The position numbers and the translations under genes are program-made. Below the pieces are notes generated by a model, which was not told where the DNA came from, ran no database searches, and saw only the letters and a program-made list of their open reading frames with translations. DNA of 20,213 nucleotides from Chloroflexota bacterium (GTDB taxonomy: Bacteria; Chloroflexota; Anaerolineae; UBA1429). Of this stretch, positions 1 to 6,034 are shown one piece after another (within the stretch, counting starts at the first letter, position 1; every line of letters starts with the position of its first letter). The stretch is taken from the NCBI GenBank assembly GCA_012513595.1, contig JAAZBY010000094.1:1-20213 (forward strand), read 5' to 3'.

Positions 1-1
1 A

Positions 2-658
2 CGCGCCGCGGCCAAGCTCGGCGTCAAGGTGGTGAACGGCTTTACCGGCTCCAAGATCTGGAAGGTCGTGGCCATGTTCCCGCCGGTGCCCGAGGGGATG
101 ATCGAGGCCGGCTACAAGGATTTCGCCGATCGCTGGAACCCGATCATCGACGTGTTTGACGAGGTCGGCGTCAAGTTCGCCCTCGAGGTGCACCCCTCCG
201 AGATCGCCTACGACTTTTGGAGCACCAAGGCTGCCCTGGACGCCATCGGCAACCGCGAGGGCTTTGGCATCAACTTTGACCCGAGCCACCTCTACTGGCA
301 GATGGTGGACCCGACCGAGTTCGTGCATGCCTACGGGCACCGCATCTATCACATGCACGTCAAGGAATCGGTGCGCAACCTGAACGGGCGCAACGGCATC
401 CTCGGCTCGCACCTGTTCTTCGGCGACCATCGCCGCGGGTGGGACTTTGTCTCGCCGGGGCGCGGCGGCGTGCCCTGGGAGCGCTGCTTCCGCGCGCTGA
501 ACGACGTCGGCTATGCCGGCCCCCTCTCCGTCGAGTGGGAGGATAACGGCATGAACCGGGACCAGGGCGCCCCCGAGGCGTTGGCCATGATCCGGCGGCT
601 CGAGCTCACCCCGTCGGACGTGGCCTTTGACGCGGCCTTTTCGGCCAAGGGCGACTGA
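2..658 (+). CDS. Sugar phosphate isomerase/epimerase-type TIM barrel protein (5' end outside window)
   Basis: The open frame enters from the left edge (codons from base 2) and ends at TGA 656-658, so about 219 C-terminal residues are visible and the N-terminus is missing. The protein looks like the AP-endonuclease-2/xylose-isomerase-like TIM barrel family (sugar phosphate isomerases and epimerases such as IolE/YcjR types). Several segments resemble the metal-binding strand ends of this family: [28 protein letters not shown] and LSVEWEDNG. These would supply the Glu/Asp/His/Glu ligands for a divalent metal. Members isomerise or epimerise sugars or inositol derivatives in the cytoplasm, but the substrate cannot be told from sequence. 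The gene ends just before a strong hairpin shared with the convergent gene. The family call is secure; the reaction is not. Confidence 0.85.
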   Translation, partial: RAAAKLGVKVVNGFTGSKIWKVVAMFPPVPEGMIEAGYKDFADRWNPIIDVFDEVGVKFALEVHPSEIAYDFWSTKAALDAIGNREGFGINFDPSHLYWQMVDPTEFVHAYGHRIYHMHVKESVRNLNGRNGILGSHLFFGDHRRGWDFVSPGRGGVPWERCFRALNDVGYAGPLSVEWEDNGMNRDQGAPEALAMIRRLELTPSDVAFDAAFSAKGD

Positions 659-673
659 AGCCCCCCAGATGCC

Positions 674-709
674 AAGAGGGCGACGCGCCACGGCGCGTCG
701 CCCTCTTTT
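674..709 (+). terminator. Bidirectional Rho-independent terminator between convergent genes
   Basis: A perfect 16-bp inverted repeat (674-689 with 692-707) is formed around AGAGGGCGACGCGCC and its complement. The loop is formally only 2 nt, so the top pairs probably open. A short T run follows (TCTTTTGTT). It lies 15 bp after the isomerase-like gene and 17 bp from the end of the oppositely oriented M55 peptidase gene, so it can serve both. The T tract is on the plus side; on the minus side the hairpin is followed only by TTGG. Confidence 0.85.
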
Positions 710-724
710 GTTCCTGCGCCCCGC

Positions 725-1564
725 CTAGGCCGGCTGGGGATGGAAGGGTTGGTTCAGCACCCCGGCGACGCTGTCGGGGTGGGTGGCCGTGTCGACCGTC
801 TGGGGCTGGTCGGGCTCGTCGGGGCGGAAGCGCGTCACCCGTTGGTAGGGCGGGGCCAGGCGCAGGATGAAGCGTTCGGCCCCCTCGGCGTGCAGGCGCG
901 CCAGGGCGCGCCGTGCGCCCTGCAGGATGGCCCGCCGCGCCGCGACCGGGTGCAGGTGCACCGCCGACAGGTTGCGCCGCCCGTAGGCCGCCGTGTCCAG
1001 CCCTTCGCCGCCGCCCGGCGTGATCCCCCGCTTCACGGCCACGGTCTCGATCGCGGGGACCAGCGCCTTGGCCTCCTGGCAGAAGGCCTCGTCCCCGCAC
1101 CCAAAGATGGCCGGGATGCCCAGCTCTCCGGCGCACAGGGCGAACTGGCCGAACTCCCCCACGCTCAGGCCATTGATAGACTGGTCGATATAACGGAAAG
1201 ACTGCGTGTGCGCCAGGTGCGCAAACGGCGTGCAGGCCTTGGCGTGCTGGCCAATCCACACCACGGCGCCGAAACTTGCGTCCAGCTCCAGCGGCCAACC
1301 CCGCGGCCAGCCCCGCAGCAGGTGTACGCGCTCATCGAGGAGCAGCGGCTGGAGCCCCCCGGCCCCGTGGCCGTCTGCCACTAGGATCTCGGTGGCCCCG
1401 GCCTCAAACAGGCCCTCCACCGCGGCGTTGACCTCCCGGGTGAGGAGCGCCTTGCCCATCTCATAGTAGCGCCCGCTGCCCGGCGAGCCGGGCGGCCGGC
1501 ACCAGTTCTCGCTGTCCTGGATGCCGGCGACCCCCTCCATGTCGGTCATGATATAGACCTTCAT
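725..1564 (-). CDS. M55 family D-aminopeptidase (DppA-like)
   Basis: 279 residues, about the usual size of DppA. The N-terminus MKVYIMTDMEG matches the family, whose D8 and E10 are zinc ligands. The other expected ligands are visible: H66 in VADGHGAGG, H107 in WIGQHAKA and E137 in SVGEFGQ. H117 follows in the PFAHLAHT segment and may be the catalytic or general-base region. M55 enzymes are cytoplasmic decameric zinc peptidases that cleave D-amino-acid-containing peptides, probably from peptidoglycan turnover, although many homologues are annotated only as M55 metallopeptidases. The ATG at 1562-1564 is preceded by a strong GGAGGGGAGG ribosome-binding site. The promoter for this gene (1623-1651, minus) overlaps the control region of the divergent ferredoxin operon. 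No peptide transporter lies beside it here. Confidence 0.9.
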   Translation of the reverse strand: MKVYIMTDMEGVAGIQDSENWCRPPGSPGSGRYYEMGKALLTREVNAAVEGLFEAGATEILVADGHGAGGLQPLLLDERVHLLRGWPRGWPLELDASFGAVVWIGQHAKACTPFAHLAHTQSFRYIDQSINGLSVGEFGQFALCAGELGIPAIFGCGDEAFCQEAKALVPAIETVAVKRGITPGGGEGLDTAAYGRRNLSAVHLHPVAARRAILQGARRALARLHAEGAERFILRLAPPYQRVTRFRPDEPDQPQTVDTATHPDSVAGVLNQPFHPQPA

Positions 1565-1622
1565 CGTCCTCCCCTCCGTGTGCAGAAAGAGCCCCTCGGC
1601 GTTTCAGGTCCGTTGGTATGTG

Positions 1623-1651
1623 ACTTTAGTCCTTGGGTAGCGCCCCGTCAA
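1623..1651 (-). promoter_or_regulatory. Predicted sigma-70 promoter for the M55 peptidase gene
   Basis: On the minus strand, TTGACG (complement of 1646-1651) and TAAAGT (complement of 1623-1628) are separated by 17 bp. The -35 matches TTGACA at five of six positions and the -10 matches TATAAT at four of six. Transcription would start near 1616, giving a leader of about 50 nt before the ATG at 1564. It overlaps the candidate plus-strand promoter at 1633-1662. Confidence 0.55.
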
Positions 1652-1662
1652 CGCTGTACACT
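1633..1662 (+). promoter_or_regulatory. Candidate promoter for the ferredoxin/Fe-S operon
   Basis: TTGGGT (1633-1638) and TACACT (1657-1662) lie 18 bp apart. Transcription would start near 1669. That is downstream of the ATG at 1668 and fits use of the GTG at 1707 as the real ferredoxin start. The match is moderate and the call tentative. It overlaps the opposing M55 promoter, so the two would compete or be co-regulated. Confidence 0.35.
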
Positions 1663-1706
1663 GACTCATGATACGGGCCTGCAGTCGGGCCGCACACGGA
1701 GGAAGC

Positions 1707-1913
1707 GTGGTCGAACGCGAGGGGCTACCCCAGGTAACCAGTCTGCTCTGCACGCGCTGCGGGGAATGCGTGGCCATCTGCCCGCAGGGCGCGCTGCAGA
1801 TGACCCCGCAGGGGCCCCAGGTGGCTTTCCCCGAGCAGTGTGAGGGTTGCGGCCTCTGCGAGGAGGCCTGCCGCGTAGGCGCTATCGCCTGTCGGTTTGC
1901 CATCGTCTGGTGA
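1707..1913 (+). CDS. Small 2[4Fe-4S] ferredoxin-type protein
   Basis: 68 residues from the GTG at 1707. I prefer this start because GGAGGA (1698-1703) sits just upstream; the in-frame ATG at 1668 has no ribosome-binding site and would add 13 unconserved residues. Two classic C-x2-C-x2-C-x3-C motifs are present: CTRCGECVAIC and CEGCGLCEEAC. They should bind two [4Fe-4S] clusters for low-potential electron transfer in the cytoplasm. The proline usually following the last cysteine of the second motif is arginine (CRVGAI), and an extra cysteine follows (AIACRF). It is the first gene of a tight plus-strand run, 36 bp before the desulfurase-like gene. It could donate electrons for cluster assembly or persulfide reduction, which is inference from position. 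Confidence 0.85.
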   Translation: MVEREGLPQVTSLLCTRCGECVAICPQGALQMTPQGPQVAFPEQCEGCGLCEEACRVGAIACRFAIVW

Positions 1914-1949
1914 GCGCAGCACGAACAGCGCGCCGCCTGGGAGGGTACC

Positions 1950-3113
1950 GTGAACAACACCCCGATCTACCTGGACAACGCCGCCGCCACACGCCTCGAC
2001 GAGCGCGTGCTGGAGGCGATGACCCCCTTCTTCTTTGACACCTATGCCGTGGCGACCTCGCAGTTTGGCTATTCGCTGGGGATCGACGCCAAGGACGCCC
2101 TCGACGAGGCCCGCGGCCGCCTGGCCGCGCGGCTCGGCGCCGCGGCGGAGGAGTTCGTCTTCACCTCCGGCAGCACCGAGTCGAGCAATATGGCTATCAA
2201 GGGGGTGGCCGCCGCCCTGGGCGGCAAGAAGGGCAAGCACGTCATCGTGGGCCGCATCGAGGACTTTCCGGTCCTCTACAGCGCCCGGGCGCTCAAGCGG
2301 CAGGGCTTTGACGTCACCGAGCTGGACGTGGACGCCTACGGCCGCGTCGACCCCGCGGACCTGGCGGCCGCCATCCGGCCGGAGACGATCCTCGTCCCTA
2401 TCCAGGCCGCCAACCAGGAGATCGGCACCCTGCAGGACCTGGCTGCCATCGCCCGGGTCTGCCGGGAGCGCGACGTCCTGCTGCACACCGACGCGACCCA
2501 CTCGTTCGCCCGCGTGCCGCTCGACGTGCGCGAGGTGCCGGTAGACCTGGTGACGGTGTCGGCCCACGTGCTGCACGGGCCGCGGGGCGTCGGCGGCCTG
2601 TACATCCGCAAGGGCACGCCGCTCGGCAAGTGGATGGACGGCGGCTTTCAGGAGTTCAACCTGCGCGGCGGCGTCGAAGACATCGCCGGGGCGGTGGGCT
2701 TTGCCCGCGCCGTCGAGCTGGTGACCCCGGAAGAGACCGCCCGCCTGCAGGCGCTGCGCGACCGCGTCACCGAGCGCCTGCTCCAGGTGCCGCATGCGCA
2801 GGTCAACGGCCACCCGTCCCAGCGGCTGCCGCACAACGCCAACATCTCTTTCCGCTTCGTCGAGGGGGAGTCGGTCCTCCTGCACCTGGACATGCGCGGC
2901 ATCGCCGTGAGCACCGGTTCGGCCTGTTTTTCGCGCTCGCTGGAGGCCAGCCACGTGATCCTGGGGATCGGCGGCAACCACGAGCGGGCGCACGGTTCCG
3001 TGCGCCTCACCTTGGGAAGGTACAACACCGTGCAGGACGTCGACACGGCCGCCGAGGCGCTGGCCGAGATCGTGGCGAACCTGCGCGCTATCAGCCCGCT
3101 GGGGAAGGAGTAA
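1950..3113 (+). CDS. Cysteine desulfurase-like (NifS/IscS) protein lacking the PLP-binding lysine
   Basis: 387 residues, full length for the aminotransferase class-V NifS/IscS family. GTG start with GGGAGGG 5 bp upstream. Family landmarks are clear: YLDNAAAT at the N-terminus, FTSGSTESSNMAIKG (residues 71-85), HTDA (179-182), GPRGVGGLYI (210-219) and the catalytic-cysteine loop STGSACFSRSLEASH with C326. The PLP site is eroded. The Schiff-base lysine of the usual S-x-H-K motif is V207 (SAHV, codon GTG at 2568-2570). The PLP-stacking His (usual IEH) is D105 in IEDF. The PLP-contacting Gln (usual DAxQ) is H184 in DATH. The RSGTEN motif that grips the phosphate from the other subunit is RGGVED. 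The expected cysteine-to-persulfide chemistry should therefore be lost, although C326 remains. Archaeoglobus fulgidus IscS is a known case without this lysine, reported inactive and proposed to donate a cysteine ligand to a cluster on IscU. Gene position before an IscU gene supports a similar role here. Confidence 0.9.
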   Translation: MNNTPIYLDNAAATRLDERVLEAMTPFFFDTYAVATSQFGYSLGIDAKDALDEARGRLAARLGAAAEEFVFTSGSTESSNMAIKGVAAALGGKKGKHVIVGRIEDFPVLYSARALKRQGFDVTELDVDAYGRVDPADLAAAIRPETILVPIQAANQEIGTLQDLAAIARVCRERDVLLHTDATHSFARVPLDVREVPVDLVTVSAHVLHGPRGVGGLYIRKGTPLGKWMDGGFQEFNLRGGVEDIAGAVGFARAVELVTPEETARLQALRDRVTERLLQVPHAQVNGHPSQRLPHNANISFRFVEGESVLLHLDMRGIAVSTGSACFSRSLEASHVILGIGGNHERAHGSVRLTLGRYNTVQDVDTAAEALAEIVANLRAISPLGKE

Positions 3114-3118
3114 GCAAG

Positions 3119-3754
3119 ATGCCACTGCCCTACAGCGACCTGGTCATGGAGCATTTCCGGAATCCGCGTAACGTCGGGCGCATCGAGGATGCCGATGCCA
3201 AGGCAATCGAGGGGAGCCCCGCCTGCGGCGACATGGTGGCCGTTTACCTGCGCGTCGATGAGGCCTCCAAGCGCATCACCGATATCAAGTTCGAGTCTTA
3301 CGGGTGTGCCTCGAACATCGCCACCGGCTCGATCATCACCGAGCTGGCCAAGGGCAAGACCCTCGACGAGGCCAAGGACATCAGCTGGAAGCAGGCTTCC
3401 GAGGCCCTGGGCGGCCTGCCGCCGATCAAGACGCACTGCTCCGTCCTGGCCGTCGACGGCCTGCGCGCCGCCATCCAGAACTATGAGGAGCGCCACGGCC
3501 TGATCACTGAGCGGGTGCCCACCGATGTCGAAGAGGTCCGCCGCCGCCTAAAGCACGTGATGAACCCGGTGGTCGGGCTGGACCTGGTGCGCACCAAGGT
3601 CGTCAAGGACATCGTCATGGCCGACGGCGTCATCCGCGTGGTGATCGACCTCCCGCCCGACCATCAGTTCGCCAGGAATATCGAGGCCGAGATTCGCGAA
3701 AAGCTCGAACCGCTCTGGGACGTCCAGCGCGTCGAGGTCGTGTTTGCGGAGTGA
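3119..3754 (+). CDS. IscU-type Fe-S scaffold fused to a DUF59/MIP18-like domain
   Basis: 211 residues. Start ATG 3119, 5 bp after the previous stop, with GGAAGGAG inside the end of the upstream gene. Residues 1-125 are an IscU/NifU-N scaffold with all three cluster cysteines (C36 in SPACGD, C63 in YGCAS, C107 in THCSV), the neighbouring D38, and LPPIK at 100-104. LPPIK closely matches the LPPVK site that the chaperone HscA binds in IscU. Residues about 136-211 resemble the DUF59/MIP18 domain found in SufT and at the N-terminus of Mrp/ApbC Fe-S carriers (MNPVVGLDLV, then VKDIVMADGVIRVVIDLPP). They lack the cysteine often found in the TPxCP-type motif of that domain. IscU scaffolds assemble [2Fe-2S]/[4Fe-4S] clusters in the cytoplasm. 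The usual fusion partners in NifU are a ferredoxin-like and a NifU-C domain, so this architecture is less common. The scaffold call is firm; the second domain is likely. Confidence 0.88.
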   Translation: MPLPYSDLVMEHFRNPRNVGRIEDADAKAIEGSPACGDMVAVYLRVDEASKRITDIKFESYGCASNIATGSIITELAKGKTLDEAKDISWKQASEALGGLPPIKTHCSVLAVDGLRAAIQNYEERHGLITERVPTDVEEVRRRLKHVMNPVVGLDLVRTKVVKDIVMADGVIRVVIDLPPDHQFARNIEAEIREKLEPLWDVQRVEVVFAE

Positions 3755-3762
3755 GGTGGGCC

Positions 3763-3984
3763 ATGGCAGAGTATCATGTGGACGTGCGCCAGGAGGTCTG
3801 CCCGATCCCCCTGGTTGAGACGCGCAAGGCCCTGCGTAAGGCAGCGCCAGGTGACGTCGTGGTGGTGGTCGGCACGCATCCTTCCTCGATGAAAGAGATA
3901 CCCATGGCGGTGCGCGCCCTGGGGCTGGAACTCCTGGGCGTCGAGGGCGAAGAGACGGCCTGGACGATCCGCATCCGCCGTTAG
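3763..3984 (+). CDS. TusA-like sulfur carrier protein
   Basis: 73 residues, the standard size for the TusA/SirA/YeeD family. The hallmark CPxP motif is present as VCPIPLVETRKAL with C13, which in the family carries a persulfide. I chose the ATG at 3763, with GAGGTGGG just upstream; a GTG at 3751 would add four residues and overlap the previous stop. TusA proteins relay sulfur between a donor (often a desulfurase or DsrE-type protein) and acceptors for tRNA thiolation, molybdenum cofactor or dissimilatory sulfur metabolism. Here it sits between the IscU fusion and a DsrE-like gene, which supports a sulfur-relay role. The acceptor is unknown. Confidence 0.88.
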   Translation: MAEYHVDVRQEVCPIPLVETRKALRKAAPGDVVVVVGTHPSSMKEIPMAVRALGLELLGVEGEETAWTIRIRR

Positions 3985-3992
3985 GAGGCCCC

Positions 3993-4412
3993 ATGGCAGA
4001 GCGAACGACCATCGTGGTGCAGTCCGGCGATATGGACAGGGTCTATAGCGCCATGATCATCGCCAACGGCTCCCTGGCGATGGGGATGGAAGTGTCGATG
4101 TTCTTTACCTTCTGGGGGCTGGAGCGCCTGAAGAAGGGCGCCCTGGAAAAGGGCCCACTCTCCAAGATGCACCTCTTGGGGCTGGGCAAGTGCATGGTGC
4201 GGCGGCGCATGGCCCGCGCCGGCGCCGCAACGCTCGAGCGCCTCATGCAGGACTATAAGGAGCTGGGCGGCAAGATCATCGCCTGCGAGATGACCATGGG
4301 GATCATGGGCATCCGCCGTGAGGACCTGCGTGAGGAGTTGATCGACGAGTACGGCGGGGTGGGCGCCTACGTGGGTGACGCGCGCGAGTCGGCCATCACG
4401 CTGTTCATCTAG
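3993..4412 (+). CDS. DsrE/DsrF-like family protein (DsrE2/peroxiredoxin-like type)
   Basis: 139 residues. ATG at 3993 with AGGAGG (3983-3988), the TusA-like stop lying inside this site. The protein begins with a beta strand and SGDMDRVYSAMIIANG. It contains FTFWGLERL, a Gly/Met-rich KMHLLGLGKCMV segment and IIACEMTMGIMG around C98. This pattern fits the DsrE/DsrF/DrsH-like family that often accompanies TusA, and C98 is in the position of the family's reactive cysteine; C67 is a second candidate. These proteins act as cytoplasmic sulfur (persulfide) carriers or sulfur-handling partners. The pairing with TusA directly upstream repeats a common arrangement. No DsrAB, sox or sulfur-oxidation gene is visible nearby. 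Confidence 0.85.
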   Translation: MAERTTIVVQSGDMDRVYSAMIIANGSLAMGMEVSMFFTFWGLERLKKGALEKGPLSKMHLLGLGKCMVRRRMARAGAATLERLMQDYKELGGKIIACEMTMGIMGIRREDLREELIDEYGGVGAYVGDARESAITLFI

Positions 4413-4431
4413 CCAGGTGGGGGTGGAGGAC

Positions 4432-5211
4432 GTGTCGACAAGACGGGGGAACACCGGCTCGGACGCGGCCGATGGGCTGGCCGGTGAACCGGTGGGGGAG
4501 CGCTTCCAGCAAGGCACCATGTACACGCGCGACGAGCTGCCGCGCGGCAGGGCCGACCGCTCCGCACAGCCGGAGCAGTACAAGACCTATCCCGGCGCCC
4601 AACGCCTGTCTCTCTCGCCGCCCCTTCTCGATGGCGGGGAACCGCTGTGGCGCGCTCTGCGCACCCGGCGGAGCGTGCGCCGCTACGCCGAGCGGCCGCT
4701 GACCGAGGCGGAACTCTCCCAGCTCCTCTGGGCGGCCCAGGGGATTACCCAGATCCGCGGGGGGCTGGGCTTCCGTAACGCGCCTTCGGCCGGGGCGCTG
4801 TATCCGGTGGAGACCTACGTCGTGGCGAACCGGGTCGAGGGGCTGGCGCCGGGCATCTACCACTACCACGTGGCGCTGCACGCGCTGGAGGTCCTCTCGC
4901 CGGGGGACTATGGGGAGGCCCTGGCGCGCGCCGCCCTCGACCAGGGGATGGCCCGCGAGGCGGGCGCCGTGTTCGTATGGACGGCGGTGTTCGCCCGCAG
5001 CAAGTGGAAGTACGGCCAGCGGGCCTATCGCTACATCTACCTGGATGCCGGGCATATTGCCCAAAACGTGGCGCTGGCGGCGGTATCGCTGGGGCTGGGC
5101 AGCTGCCAGATCGCGGCCCTATACGACGGGGAGTGCGACGCCCTGCTGGGCATCGACGGGCGTGACGAGAGCGTCATCTACATGACGGCGCTAGGCAGCC
5201 GGTCTGTATAA
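4432..5211 (+). CDS. SagB-type nitroreductase-family flavoprotein
   Basis: About 259 residues if started at GTG 4432; GTG 4423 or ATG 4519 are alternatives and none has an ideally spaced ribosome-binding site. VGERFQQGT and YTRDELP resemble the N-terminus of SagB-type nitroreductases, which argues against the short ATG 4519 form. The flavin fold is shown by RTRRSVRRYAERPLTEAEL, then NAPSAGALYPVETYVV, and the C-terminal GHIAQNVALAAVSLGLGSCQ. Nitroreductase-family enzymes bind FMN and use NAD(P)H or an unusual oxidation. SagB-type members include azoline dehydrogenases, but most stand-alone ones have no known substrate. No peptide precursor or cyclodehydratase gene is visible here. It lies 19 bp after the DsrE-like gene, so it probably shares the operon. 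Confidence 0.85.
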   Translation: MSTRRGNTGSDAADGLAGEPVGERFQQGTMYTRDELPRGRADRSAQPEQYKTYPGAQRLSLSPPLLDGGEPLWRALRTRRSVRRYAERPLTEAELSQLLWAAQGITQIRGGLGFRNAPSAGALYPVETYVVANRVEGLAPGIYHYHVALHALEVLSPGDYGEALARAALDQGMAREAGAVFVWTAVFARSKWKYGQRAYRYIYLDAGHIAQNVALAAVSLGLGSCQIAALYDGECDALLGIDGRDESVIYMTALGSRSV

Positions 5212-5212
5212 T
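5182..5212 (+). promoter_or_regulatory. AT-rich spot with TATAAT at the end of the nitroreductase gene
   Basis: A perfect TATAAT (5207-5212) overlaps the nitroreductase stop codon, within the strikingly AT-rich 16 bp TGTATAATAAGTATAC. An upstream ATGACG (5182-5187) is 19 bp away, a loose spacing. It could drive the DJ-1/PfpI gene with a leader of about 195 nt. TATACT (5216-5221) and the reverse strand also look -10-like here, so direction is uncertain. Confidence 0.35.
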
Positions 5213-5278
5213 AAGTATACTCTGCGTCACAAGAGGGCTGTGGCAACCCGCCGCCCGGCAGGGCTTGCGCTGGGCCAC

Positions 5279-5308
5279 TTGCTGAGCGCCCGGAGGGTCG
5301 GGTATCAT
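5279..5308 (+). promoter_or_regulatory. Candidate promoter for the DJ-1/PfpI gene
   Basis: TTGCTG (5279-5284) and TATCAT (5303-5308) are 18 bp apart. Transcription near 5315 would give a leader of about 100 nt containing the small hairpin GGCCGG-CGAG-CCGGCC (5323-5338). The match is moderate, and the TATAAT at 5207 is the competing candidate. Confidence 0.3.
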
Positions 5309-5413
5309 TAGGATGAAGGAGTGGCCGGCGAGCCGGCCGCTTGCCCCCGTTGTGTCGTCGGAGCACTGCTGGCCACGGCGCGCACTCGGCGCCGCAATCA
5401 GAAGGAGCAGATC

Positions 5414-5932
5414 ATGAGCGTCAAGGGTAAGAAGGTCGCTATCCTGGTCGAGGACATGTACGAGGAGCTCGAGCTCTGGTACCCGTACTACCGGCTGCTC
5501 GAGGCGGGCGCCCAGGTAACCCTGGTGGGCCCGGAGGTCAAGACGTACGCCTCCAAGAACGGCTACACGGCCAAGGCCACGCTGGCCGGCAAGGACGCCC
5601 GCGTCTCCGAGTTTGACGCGGTCATCGTCCCGGGCGGGTTTGCCCCCGATCGGCTGCGGCGCTATGGGGCGATCCTGGATTTGGTGCGGGGCGTGTTCGA
5701 GAAGGGCGGCGTCATCGGCGCCATTTGCCACGCTGCTTGGGTGCCCATTTCGGCGGGGATCGTGAAAGACAAGCGCGCCACCTGTGTGGCGGCCATCAAG
5801 GACGACCTGGTGAACGCCGGGGCCACCTATGTGGACCAGGCCGTCGTCGTCGATGACAACCTGATCACCTCGCGGACGCCGGCCGACCTGCCGCACTGGC
5901 TGCCGGCCATCATCGCCGCGCTGAGCAAGTAG
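5414..5932 (+). CDS. DJ-1/PfpI family protein
   Basis: 172 residues, typical for the PfpI/YhbO/DJ-1 class. I chose ATG 5414 because GAAGGAG (5401-5407) is 6 bp upstream; the open frame extends further 5' but without support. The N-terminal KKVAILVEDMYEELELWYP supplies the conserved acidic residue region. VIVPGGFAPDRLR is the family's signature loop, and the nucleophile elbow is GAICHA with C105-H106. Such proteins act in the cytoplasm as putative deglycases, proteases or oxidative-stress proteins; the true activity of this one cannot be told. It is followed 102 bp later by a superoxide reductase gene, which supports an oxidative-stress setting. Confidence 0.92.
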   Translation: MSVKGKKVAILVEDMYEELELWYPYYRLLEAGAQVTLVGPEVKTYASKNGYTAKATLAGKDARVSEFDAVIVPGGFAPDRLRRYGAILDLVRGVFEKGGVIGAICHAAWVPISAGIVKDKRATCVAAIKDDLVNAGATYVDQAVVVDDNLITSRTPADLPHWLPAIIAALSK

Positions 5933-6034
5933 AGCGCCCCGTCACCAGGGCGTGGACCGTAGTCTCTCGGCGCGCCGCACCGCGGCCGCCGCAGTAGATA
6001 ACCGCGCAGTGGTTGGAAGACGAGGAGGAAGGAC

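Noticed and set aside
1668..1706. ATG at 1668 as the start of the ferredoxin
   Set aside because: It has no ribosome-binding site, adds unconserved residues and falls at or before the predicted transcript start. The GTG at 1707 has GGAGGA upstream.
1725..3125. Long minus-strand open frame (466 codons) across the ferredoxin and desulfurase-like genes
   Set aside because: It is antisense to clearly conserved genes. Its His/Arg/Gly/Ala-rich product has no recognisable motif, and such frames are expected in GC-rich DNA.
5313..5417. 34-residue open frame ending in an ATGA overlap with the DJ-1/PfpI start, a possible leader peptide
   Set aside because: It has only a weak AGG before the ATG, it starts before one of the predicted transcript starts, and its product has no attenuator-like codon run.
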